A program made the position numbers and the translations under genes. Positions 1 through 4,939 of a DNA stretch of 8,361 bases are shown here, one piece after another. This stretch comes from an uncultured Oscillospiraceae bacterium (GTDB taxonomy: Bacteria > Bacillota > Clostridia > Oscillospirales > Oscillospiraceae), in the NCBI GenBank assembly GCA_900763685.1, contig CAAFLF010000010.1, positions 1-8,361 of the forward strand. The letters are read 5' to 3'. Under the pieces are notes generated by a model that saw nothing but the letters and a program-made list of their open reading frames with translations, was not told the origin of the DNA and searched no databases. Position 1 is the first letter of the stretch. Every line of letters starts with the position of its first letter.

Positions 1-147
1 CCCCCTTTGGTCGTAGGAGGGGTCTGGGGGCGGAATCGAAACGCCCCCAGAATTTTTCTTCGGGGGTTTGGGGGTGTATTCTTTTAATTTGAAAAGAATA
101 CATCCCCAGATGCCGCCAAGCATCCTTGGCACCCCCTGGCCGGTCGG
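1..147 (+). repeat. Structured intergenic repeat, copy 1 (left end cut by window)
   Basis: This stretch matches 2869-3014 almost base for base: I see one substitution (T at 68, C at 2936) and one extra T at 137. It carries two hairpins. The first has 10-bp arms TCTGGGGGCG (23-32) and CGCCCCCAGA (42-51) and is followed by AATTTTTCTT, so it resembles an intrinsic terminator for plus-strand transcription. The second (67-110) has an AT-rich stem TGTATTCTTTT/AAAAGAATACA with loop AATTTG, extended by a G-rich/C-rich base. The first bases, CCCCCTTTGG, are the right arm of a hairpin that is complete in copy 2, so the repeat continues to the left of the window. It lies outside any supported gene. It could be a REP/MITE-like dispersed element or a mobile terminator; the class is unknown. 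Confidence 0.85.
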
Positions 148-233
148 TCAGCCCCCGGGGTGGTCCCCGTTTCCTTTCCCAATTTCCGGGGCATACTACC
201 CCCATCTCATTTCAGAAAGAAAGGAGAAACCCC

Positions 234-413
234 ATGGAATTCTATGTCACCGACGCCTGTATCGGCTGCGGCCTCTGCGCCTCCCTGGACCCCGAGACCT
301 TCGTCCTCGCGGACTCCGGCAAGGCGGAGGTCGCCGCCCAGCCCGCCGAGGCCGCCCTGGCCCTGGCGGCCGAGACCCAGTGCCCGGCGAACGCCATCCA
401 GCACCGGGACTGA
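234..413 (+). CDS. Small single-cluster [4Fe-4S] ferredoxin
   Basis: A 59-residue cytoplasmic electron carrier expected to hold one [4Fe-4S] cluster and pass low-potential electrons between redox enzymes. The cluster ligands are visible as C9-x2-C12-x2-C15 (CIGCGLC) and a distant C50 followed by proline (QCPANAI). The position where two-cluster clostridial ferredoxins carry a fourth cysteine in the first motif is replaced (ASLDPETF), and the second half lacks a second CxxCxxC. This is the single-cluster layout, and the length is usual for that family. The start at 234 was chosen because AAAGGAG lies just upstream (220-226) and the product begins directly at the ferredoxin fold (MEFYVTDACIGC). 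The gene stands alone, with a terminator directly behind it and no redox partner next to it inside the window, so the specific partner cannot be inferred. The ferredoxin assignment is firm; physiological role unknown. Confidence 0.93.
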   Translation: MEFYVTDACIGCGLCASLDPETFVLADSGKAEVAAQPAEAALALAAETQCPANAIQHRD

Positions 414-416
414 GGA

Positions 417-447
417 AAGCGCCCCGCCGGCCTCCGGCGGGGCGTTT
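417..447 (+). terminator. Intrinsic terminator of the ferredoxin gene
   Basis: A perfect 11-bp GC stem, CGCCCCGCCGG (420-430) with CCGGCGGGGCG (434-444), has a 3-base loop. It is preceded by AAAG and followed by TTT, which extend the pairing. It starts four bases after the stop codon, which marks the ferredoxin as a single-gene transcript. The U tract is short (TTTCCC). Confidence 0.85.
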
Positions 448-495
448 CCCCCATCAAAACCCCGTGAAAAAGTTCAAATTTCTTATCCCGGGGTA

Positions 496-524
496 TTGCA
501 ATTTGGAAATCACGCGCCTATAAG
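496..524 (+). promoter_or_regulatory. Sigma-A-like promoter for the surface-protein gene
   Basis: TTGCAA (496-501) and TATAAG (519-524) are separated by exactly 17 bases, close to the TTGACA/TATAAT consensus. It lies in the locally AT-richer stretch between the ferredoxin terminator and the next gene. Transcription would begin near 531, giving a leader of roughly 118 bases before the start codon at 649. Confidence 0.6.
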
Positions 525-608
525 CGGTGGCGAAAACTGGGACCCCGGCGGGGAAGACCTTTCCGGGCCTGGGACTGTTTCCGGTCGCCCCAGCGGTCCG
601 CCGCTGTC
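523..608 (+). promoter_or_regulatory. GC-rich foldable 5' leader, class unknown
   Basis: Between the promoter and the start codon there is dense self-complementarity. AGCGGTGG (523-530) can pair with CCGCCGCT as an outer stem. Inside it, CTGGG near 537 can pair with CCCAG near 591, and that encloses CCCGG/CCGGG plus a GACTG-TTTC-CGGTC hairpin. The segment CGGTCCGCCGCTGT resembles one conserved block of cobalamin riboswitches, but the other required blocks and the B12 box are absent, so I do not call that class. The proposed start site near 531 would exclude the outer-stem 5' strand, so either the promoter or the outer stem may be wrong. Confidence 0.3.
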
Positions 609-648
609 ACGATAGATGCCACATTTAAAAAAGAAAGGGAGATATCAA

Positions 649-2658
649 ATGACGAAACGTGTGATCGCCTGCCTCGCGGCGCTGACGCTGGCCCTGAGCC
701 TGCTGCCGGTGACCGCCCTGGCCGACGAGTTGGAGGTCCAGACCTTCGACACCACCGTGGAAGAGCTCGGTGGGGAATCCGACGCTCTTCTGACCACCTA
801 CGAGGGGGAGGACCCGGCCACCCCCACCGTCACCGAGACCGAGGGGGAGACTACCCCCACCACCACGAATGTCGCCAAAATCGGCGACACCGAGTACGCC
901 ACCCTGGACGAGGCCATTGAAGCGGCCGAGGATGGCGCTACCATCACTCTGCTGGCCAACTGCGAAACCGCTGGTCTCAACCTCGACAAGAACCTGACCA
1001 TCGCCGGATCGACGGAGAAGACATTCACCGTCACCTTCAAGGATAATGGCATCGCTCTTTGGGGCAAGGCCCTGACCTTCAAGAACTGCGCTGTCAGCAT
1101 GACTGGCATCGACTCCACCCCCTACACGGCGGAGTGGAACTGGATGGCCATCTGCGCCAGCAAGGACGCTTCCCTGACCCTGGAGAACGCCACCATGACC
1201 ATGGATGGCACTGGCACCGGGAAGAAGGCCCACGCCATCTACTTCTGCAGCAATAACCGGTTGAATCTGATAAATTCCAAGCTGACCATCCGGAACTACC
1301 CCCAGGACGCCCTGGAGTGGAACGGCGGCGTTGGCGGCTACAACGTGAAGCTCACCAACAACTCCACCTTTGTCTCTGACCACAACCGCTCCGGCTTCGC
1401 CGGGAGCTTTGTCGCTACCATTGATAACTCCGAGGTGGACGTCATCAACAGCACCGGCAACGGCTCCAATGGCTCTCACTTTGACATTAAGAACGGTTCT
1501 GTGGTCCGTTTCAATGACAACGGTTCCCACGGCCTTTCCGCTGGCTGGCTCACCATCGACAACTCCACGGTGGAAGCGCTCCGCAACGGTGCCAACGGCG
1601 TCCACACCAGCAGCACGCTCACGATCCGGAACAATGCCGTGGTGACCATTCGGGAAAACCGCTGCGCCATCAGCAGCAAGTGGACCATCCCCGGCGCTCT
1701 GTATGTTACCGGCGGCCAGGGTTCTACCATTGACGCGACCAGCACCGTCACCATCACGGACAACCTGGGCTCCGGCATCCTGCTGAAGTCCGGCGACCTT
1801 ACCGTGGCTGAGGGCGCGAAGCTCACCATCACCAACAACAAGGCCGAGAAGCTGGGACAGGGCGGCGGTGTCAACGTGCGCGGCAACCTGGTCCTGCCGG
1901 AAGGCACGGTTCTCTACAACAACCACGCCGCTGAGGCTGGTGACGACATCTACAGCACCGGCACCATCACCTTTGGTTCCGTCGGCTCCAACTGGACCCT
2001 GGACGACTGCAACCACCGCATCGACGGCTGGTACCTGGACGGACAGGAGAAGACCGAGACCAAGAACGACGCGAACAAAGTCGTCACCACCCCCATCCGC
2101 TGGAACGGCAAGACCACCAAGGACGGTCTCTGCCTCGAAGGCCGGGATGAGTACTACAAGCTCTACGCTCCCGCCGAGGAGCCCGTCACCGCCCACCTGG
2201 CCCTGAAGGCCGCCCACGGCTACCTCAACAACAATCCCCCCGTCATCCGGGACCAGTACTATACCGTCACCGTCAACTATGTGGACGAGGCCGGCAACAC
2301 CGTCGCCCCCAGCTACACCACCGGCAGCCTGAAGGAGGGCACCGCCTATGACGTGACCGCCCAGGACGCCATCGCCATCCCCGGCTACACCTATAAGACC
2401 ACCACCGGCGACCCCACCACCGGCACCCTCAACGGCAATAAGGTCGTCACCGTGGTCTACACCAAGACCGCCGACATCGACGACGGGAATACCCCCACCG
2501 ATCCCGGTGACCCGGGCTCCGATATCGACGACCCCAACACCCCCACCAGCCCCGCCGAGCCCCCCAAGACCGGCGATATGATGCCCCTCTTCGCGGCCCT
2601 GACCACCCTCAGCGCCGCCGCCATCGTCCTCCTCAGCAAAAAGCGCGAGGAAGCCTAA
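649..2658 (+). CDS. Sortase-anchored beta-helix/MucBP surface protein (putative adhesin)
   Basis: A 669-residue secreted protein, probably linked to peptidoglycan and acting in adhesion. Residues 1-25 form a signal peptide (MTKRVIAC start, hydrophobic core, cleavage after ALA before DE). An acidic/Thr-rich spacer leads to an AKIGDTEYATLDEAI segment (about 76-120) often seen in clostridial surface proteins. Residues about 176-443 contain coils of about 22-29 residues rich in Asn, Thr and Gly (LTLENATM, ATIDNSEV, LTIDNSTV, LTIRNNAV, LTITNNKA), as expected of a right-handed beta-helix. A MucBP-like domain (about 536-606, YYTVTVNYVDEAG) precedes a Pro/Asp/Thr linker. The tail is PPKTGD (638-643), a hydrophobic span and KKREEA: a cell-wall sorting signal with Pro in place of the usual Leu. 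The start at 649 is preferred over the upstream ATG at 616 because AAAGGGAG (634-641) precedes it and the signal peptide starts there. The ligand is unknown; no sortase gene is in view. Confidence 0.9.
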   Translation: MTKRVIACLAALTLALSLLPVTALADELEVQTFDTTVEELGGESDALLTTYEGEDPATPTVTETEGETTPTTTNVAKIGDTEYATLDEAIEAAEDGATITLLANCETAGLNLDKNLTIAGSTEKTFTVTFKDNGIALWGKALTFKNCAVSMTGIDSTPYTAEWNWMAICASKDASLTLENATMTMDGTGTGKKAHAIYFCSNNRLNLINSKLTIRNYPQDALEWNGGVGGYNVKLTNNSTFVSDHNRSGFAGSFVATIDNSEVDVINSTGNGSNGSHFDIKNGSVVRFNDNGSHGLSAGWLTIDNSTVEALRNGANGVHTSSTLTIRNNAVVTIRENRCAISSKWTIPGALYVTGGQGSTIDATSTVTITDNLGSGILLKSGDLTVAEGAKLTITNNKAEKLGQGGGVNVRGNLVLPEGTVLYNNHAAEAGDDIYSTGTITFGSVGSNWTLDDCNHRIDGWYLDGQEKTETKNDANKVVTTPIRWNGKTTKDGLCLEGRDEYYKLYAPAEEPVTAHLALKAAHGYLNNNPPVIRDQYYTVTVNYVDEAGNTVAPSYTTGSLKEGTAYDVTAQDAIAIPGYTYKTTTGDPTTGTLNGNKVVTVVYTKTADIDDGNTPTDPGDPGSDIDDPNTPTSPAEPPKTGDMMPLFAALTTLSAAAIVLLSKKREEA

Positions 2659-2683
2659 CGGCGGAAACCCCAAAAGAAACCCC

Positions 2684-2713
2684 AAAGCGGCAGGACCAAA
2701 GTCTTGCCGCTTT
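2684..2713 (+). terminator. Intrinsic terminator of the surface-protein gene
   Basis: AAAGCGGCAGGAC (2684-2696) pairs with GTCTTGCCGCTTT (2701-2713) over 13 bp with one G-T wobble and a CAAA loop, 25 bases after the stop codon. The arms carry AAA and TTT ends, so the structure could work in either direction, although the downstream tract is only TTTCCC. Confidence 0.85.
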
Positions 2714-2719
2714 CCCTAT

Positions 2720-2740
2720 CCCCGTCCCCCGTCCCCCGTC
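2720..2740. repeat. Tandem heptamer CCCCGTC, three copies
   Basis: CCCCGTC occurs three times head to tail at 2720-2726, 2727-2733 and 2734-2740. Two more tandem copies sit at 2790-2803, on the other side of the 2764-2785 hairpin. Short pure-C tracts of this type are prone to slippage. Confidence 0.8.
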
Positions 2741-2763
2741 TAACGTCCCCTCGCAAGGCGTAG

Positions 2764-2785
2764 GGGCCGATGCCCACATCGGCCC
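2764..2785. repeat. Perfect 9-bp hairpin in the repeat mosaic
   Basis: GGGCCGATG (2764-2772) and CATCGGCCC (2777-2785) are perfect reverse complements around the loop CCCA. Neither strand has a following T tract, so it is more likely part of a dispersed repeat than a terminator. Confidence 0.75.
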
Positions 2786-2803
2786 GACCCCCCGTCCCCC
2801 GTC

Positions 2804-2827
2804 GGGCACGACGACCCGGCGTGCCGC
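2804..2827 (+). repeat. Left arm of a 24-bp perfect inverted repeat
   Basis: The 24 bases starting GGGCACGACG are the exact reverse complement of 3026-3049. Allowing one mismatch, the match grows to 30 bp (2798-2827 against 3026-3055). The arms lie 198 bases apart and bracket the second copy of the structured repeat. I found no flanking target-site duplication. This arm can also fold on itself (GGCACG/CGTGCC). Confidence 0.85.
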
Positions 2828-2852
2828 ACCCCTCGTCCCCCCGCCGGGGTTT

Positions 2853-2878
2853 CCAAAGGGGGCCGAAGCCCCCTTTGG
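2853..2878. repeat. Perfect 11-bp hairpin at the left edge of repeat copy 2
   Basis: CCAAAGGGGGC (2853-2863) pairs with GCCCCCTTTGG (2868-2878) around a CGAA tetraloop. Its right half is also the first sequence of the window, which shows that copy 1 is cut at its left side by the window edge. Confidence 0.8.
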
Positions 2879-3014
2879 TCGTAGGAGGGGTCTGGGGGCG
2901 GAATCGAAACGCCCCCAGAATTTTTCTTCGGGGGTCTGGGGGTGTATTCTTTTAATTTGAAAAGAATACATCCCCAGATGCCGCCAAGCATCCTTGGCAC
3001 CCCCGGCCGGTCGG
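2869..3014 (+). repeat. Structured intergenic repeat, copy 2
   Basis: Second copy of the sequence at 1-147, in the same orientation. Here the two hairpins are TCTGGGGGCG (2891-2900) with CGCCCCCAGA (2910-2919), followed by ATTTTTCTT, and a 44-base hairpin at 2935-2978. The latter pairs 19 positions with a single G-T wobble around the loop AATTTG. The flanking sequences differ from those of copy 1: identity stops after GGCCGGTCGG at 3014. Copy 1 lacks the right inverted arm found here at 3026-3049. Confidence 0.9.
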
Positions 3015-3025
3015 CCTGCCCTGCG

Positions 3026-3049
3026 GCGGCACGCCGGGTCGTCGTGCCC
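3026..3049 (-). repeat. Right arm of the 24-bp perfect inverted repeat
   Basis: Exact reverse complement of 2804-2827, ending GTCGTCGTGCCC. The outer segment from 2798 to 3055 spans 258 bp, a size typical of miniature inverted-repeat elements, but no transposase or target duplication is visible. Confidence 0.85.
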
Positions 3050-3145
3050 TACGGGATGCCCCCACAGGGCGTGGCCCACCCGCCTTCGATAGAAGTCACC
3101 AAATCCGCCCCCTCCGGGAGAGCGGAACTTCTCCACCCCCTCCCA

Positions 3146-3174
3146 TTGACGGCGAAAATCTTCGGCGCTACAAT
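3146..3174 (+). promoter_or_regulatory. Sigma-A promoter of the DMT transporter gene
   Basis: TTGACG (3146-3151), a 17-base spacer and TACAAT (3169-3174) make a near-consensus promoter. Initiation near 3181 would give a leader of about 36 bases with AAAGGAGG at 3201-3208. The stretch 3061-3145 upstream holds nothing I can identify. Confidence 0.8.
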
Positions 3175-3216
3175 GTAAAGAACCCGTAAAGATTTCCGCG
3201 AAAGGAGGCCATCCTC

Positions 3217-4116
3217 ATGGCAAAGATCACCCTCTCCCGCCGGACGAAGGGCATCCTCTGCATCCTGCTGGCGGCCCTGGGCTTCTCCGCCATGTCCGCC
3301 TGCGTGCGCCTGGCGGGGGATGGCCTGCCCACCATCCAGAAGGCCTTCTTCCGGAATTTCGTGGCGCTGCTGGCCGCACTGGCGCTGATCCGGCGGAAGG
3401 GCATCTCCTGGAAGCCAGAGCGGAAAAACCTCCCAGCCCTCCTGGGCCGCTCGGTCTTCGGCACGGCGGGCCTGATCCTGAACTTCTACGCCATCGACCA
3501 CCTGGCCCTGGCGGACGCCAATATGCTCAACAAGCTCTCGCCCTTCTTCGCCATCCTCTTCTCCATCTGGCTCCTGCGGGAAAAGCCCGACGGCGCGCAG
3601 ATCGGTGCGGTGGCCGTGGCCTTTTTGGGGAGCCTCTGCATCATGAAGCCCGGTTTTCAGGACACCCCGTTCCTCCCGGCCCTCGCGGGCTTCTTCGGCG
3701 GGATGGGCGCGGGCATCGCCTACACCTTCGTCCGCAAGCTCGGCATCCAGGGGGAGGACAGCCATCGCATTGTCCTCTTCTTCTCCGCCTTCTCCTGCGC
3801 CGTCTGCCTGCCGGGGACGCTCTTTTCCCACGCGCCCATGAGCTTCCGGCAGCTGGGCTTCCTGATGCTGTCGGGGCTCTGCGGCTGCGTGGCCCAGTTC
3901 GCCGTCACCCGGGCCTATCTCTACGCCCCCGCGAAGGAGCTCTCGGTCTATGACTACACCCAGGTGATCTTCGCCACCCTCTGGGGCTTCCTGCTCTTCC
4001 ATCAGGTGCCCGACGCCCTCAGCGTCCTGGGCTACTTCCTGGTATGCGGCGCCGGAGTGGGGATGTTCCTCTACCACAAGTACAAGGATAAGGCCAGCCC
4101 TCAGCCTGCGAAATAA
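3217..4116 (+). CDS. DMT superfamily (EamA-type) transporter
   Basis: A 299-residue inner-membrane protein with about ten hydrophobic spans, the usual size and layout of drug/metabolite transporters with two tandem EamA domains (about residues 11-144 and 156-290). Typical features are the first span after a basic N-terminus (RRTKGILCILLAALGF), a LNFYAIDHLALADANMLNKLSP segment broken over spans 3-4, WLLREKP after the first repeat, and the matching SVYDYTQVIFATLWGFLLF-like segment in the second half. Such proteins export or import small metabolites, amino acids or nucleotide-like compounds; the substrate cannot be told from sequence alone. AAAGGAGG eight bases ahead of ATG fixes the start. It is a single-gene unit with its own promoter and terminator. 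Confidence 0.88.
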   Translation: MAKITLSRRTKGILCILLAALGFSAMSACVRLAGDGLPTIQKAFFRNFVALLAALALIRRKGISWKPERKNLPALLGRSVFGTAGLILNFYAIDHLALADANMLNKLSPFFAILFSIWLLREKPDGAQIGAVAVAFLGSLCIMKPGFQDTPFLPALAGFFGGMGAGIAYTFVRKLGIQGEDSHRIVLFFSAFSCAVCLPGTLFSHAPMSFRQLGFLMLSGLCGCVAQFAVTRAYLYAPAKELSVYDYTQVIFATLWGFLLFHQVPDALSVLGYFLVCGAGVGMFLYHKYKDKASPQPAK

Positions 4117-4118
4117 GC

Positions 4119-4154
4119 AACCGCCCCTGACTCATCCGTCAGGGGCGGTTTTCT
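4119..4154. terminator. Bidirectional terminator between convergent genes
   Basis: AACCGCCCCTGAC (4119-4131) and GTCAGGGGCGGTT (4138-4150) form a perfect 13-bp stem with loop TCATCC, followed by TTCTT on the plus strand. It starts two bases after the transporter stop codon and ends just before the stop codon of the minus-strand gene, so it probably ends both transcripts. Confidence 0.93.
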
Positions 4155-4747
4155 TAATCCTCGCTGGTCATGAACCCGCCGGAGAGCCAGTTCGCGAGGT
4201 CCCGGGGCGTGGCGGGGCCGGGGGAGGTCTCGAACTTCGTCCTGCGGGGCACCAGGCGTCCGGCGTCGGGGCTCTCCGCCCAGCGGACCCGCTGCAAAAC
4301 CGGCTCCCGGCACTCCGAGAGCGGCTCCGCCCCCTCCGGCAGCGGCCGGTGCTGGAGCAGGATGGTCACATACCGGTTATCCGACGTCCAGCGGCCGAAG
4401 TTGGTGGTGGGGCTCCGCCAGTCCCAGAGGAAGCCCCCGTCCCGCAGCGCCTTCCGCCGCCGGAGGTAGCCGTTCTCAATGTCCTGGGTGCAGCGCATCA
4501 GCCAGATGACGTGATACCCCGCCCGCTGAAAGTGCTCGCACACATCGAAAAAGCTGGGCTCCATCAAAAGCCCGTCCTGCAGCATCATGGCGAAGTGGTT
4601 CTCCTGGACGAAGGCCACCTCCGTCCGCTCCCCCACCGTCACCGGCACGTCCCGGCACTCCGGCGGCACCAGTGACTGCCACTGCCGCCGCCATTCCTCC
4701 GGGGAGGACTGGGCCAATACCGCCCGCTCCTTCCGTCTCCCAAACAT
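4154..4747 (-). CDS. Conserved-looking protein of unknown function
   Basis: A 197-residue soluble protein with no signal peptide or membrane span. I do not recognise the family. The N-terminus is basic (MFGRRKER). The middle has an alternating strand/helix pattern: RTEVAFVQE (41-49), FFDVCEHFQRAG (66-77) and YHVIWLMRC (78-86). A Trp/Arg-rich segment (WDWRSPTTNFGRW, 108-120) follows, then DNRYVTILLQ (123-132). The 'helix then GY-VIWL' pattern recalls nuclease-fold proteins such as CoiA, but no complete catalytic set is apparent, so this is only a weak suggestion. The start at 4747 is chosen over longer alternatives because GGAGG lies seven bases ahead and a promoter fits upstream. It is divergent from the GntR/ABC operon and convergent with the transporter, so it is a single-gene unit. 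Confidence 0.75.
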   Translation of the reverse strand: MFGRRKERAVLAQSSPEEWRRQWQSLVPPECRDVPVTVGERTEVAFVQENHFAMMLQDGLLMEPSFFDVCEHFQRAGYHVIWLMRCTQDIENGYLRRRKALRDGGFLWDWRSPTTNFGRWTSDNRYVTILLQHRPLPEGAEPLSECREPVLQRVRWAESPDAGRLVPRRTKFETSPGPATPRDLANWLSGGFMTSED

Positions 4748-4754
4748 CGCTGCC

Positions 4755-4759
4755 CCTCC
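4755..4759 (-). promoter_or_regulatory. Ribosome binding site that decides the minus-strand gene start
   Basis: On the minus strand GGAGG lies seven bases before ATG at 4747-4745. In-frame ATG codons further upstream fall close to or inside the promoter region and lack a comparable site. Confidence 0.75.
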
Positions 4760-4796
4760 GCTTCCCCGCTTCCGCGGTGATATCATACCATTTTCC

Positions 4797-4825
4797 ATTC
4801 TACCGGAAGCGCCCGGCCCTGGCAA
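4797..4825 (-). promoter_or_regulatory. Sigma-A-like promoter of the minus-strand gene
   Basis: Read on the minus strand, TTGCCA (4825-4820), a 17-base spacer and TAGAAT (4802-4797) match the consensus well. Initiation near 4790 gives a leader of about 43 bases before the start at 4747, which supports that start over the longer reading frame. Confidence 0.7.
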
Positions 4826-4857
4826 GGGGGAAAATTCCCTTGCGAAAAATTTCCCCC
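4826..4857. promoter_or_regulatory. Inverted repeat between the divergent promoters
   Basis: GGGGGAAA (4826-4833) and TTTCCCCC (4850-4857) are reverse complements 16 bases apart. They fill the gap between the -35 box of the minus-strand gene and the -35 box of the plus-strand operon. This could be a binding site acting on both promoters; there is no further evidence. Confidence 0.3.
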
Positions 4858-4863
4858 GCCCCC

Positions 4864-4895
4864 TTGACAATCCGCCCCGGCTATGGCAGTATTAA
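4864..4895 (+). promoter_or_regulatory. Promoter of the microprotein-GntR-ABC operon
   Basis: A consensus -35 box TTGACA lies at 4864-4869. The -10 is ambiguous: CAGTAT (4887-4892) has the right 17-base spacing but is poor, and TATTAA (4890-4895) is better but 20 bases away. The operator begins directly behind it at 4896. Confidence 0.55.
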
Positions 4896-4918
4896 CTGTA
4901 CTAGTACGGCTAATACAG
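4896..4918. promoter_or_regulatory. Palindromic operator, probable YtrA-type GntR site
   Basis: CTGTACTAG (4896-4904) and CTAATACAG (4910-4918) are inverted half-sites differing at one position, separated by TACGG. The outer bases give CTGTA-N13-TACAG, the same geometry that I recall for the YtrA operator of Bacillus subtilis (outer hexamers with 13 bases between). It sits at the expected transcription start of the operon that encodes the GntR regulator, so autorepression is the simplest reading. Confidence 0.7.
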
Positions 4919-4939
4919 AGAGCCCAAGGAGGGACCCCT

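Larger units (their letters stand above)
2714..3060. other. Gene-free mosaic of dispersed repeats and hairpins
   Basis: This intergenic block carries no supported gene. From left to right it holds a CCCCGTC heptamer tract, a perfect 9-bp hairpin, a second heptamer pair, a left inverted arm, an 11-bp hairpin, the second copy of the 147-bp repeat with two more hairpins, and a right inverted arm. The reading frames that cross it on both strands have no recognisable protein character. The same MYSFNLKRIHPQMP-like peptide appears in frame in both repeat copies only because the DNA is repeated. Confidence 0.75.

Noticed and set aside
511..570. c-di-GMP-I riboswitch, suggested by TCACGC and GCGAAAAC-GGGAC
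   Set aside because: The essential GCAAAGCC-type block and the matching 3' part are missing, and the promoter -10 box overlaps the supposed beginning.
523..620. Cobalamin riboswitch, suggested by CGGTCCGCCGCTGT
   Set aside because: Only one conserved block fits. The GGUG-AA segment is not at the right distance, no B12 box follows, and only about 40 bases remain before the start codon. The downstream gene is a surface protein, not a B12-related one.
616..648. Upstream ATG at 616 as start of the surface protein
   Set aside because: It would add MPHLKKKGRYQ before the signal peptide and has no ribosome binding site; the codons correspond to the AAAGAAAGGGAG site itself.
625..2685. 686-residue open frame antisense to the surface-protein gene
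   Set aside because: It is rich in Gly, Val and Asp with no domain or start signal, and mirrors a gene whose codons nearly all end in C or G; this is the expected shadow in GC-rich DNA.
2720..3049. CRISPR-like array
   Set aside because: The repeats are heptamers, hairpins and one inverted pair with no regular repeat-spacer unit and no cas genes nearby.
2633..3136. Minus-strand frame across the repeat mosaic
   Set aside because: It runs through hairpins and inverted arms. The shared peptide seen in frames over both repeat copies is explained by repeated DNA, not by protein conservation.
3049..4077. 342-residue open frame antisense to the DMT transporter
   Set aside because: Composition is Glu/Gly/Ala-rich without recognisable motifs, and the sense strand encodes a complete transporter with promoter, ribosome binding site and terminator.
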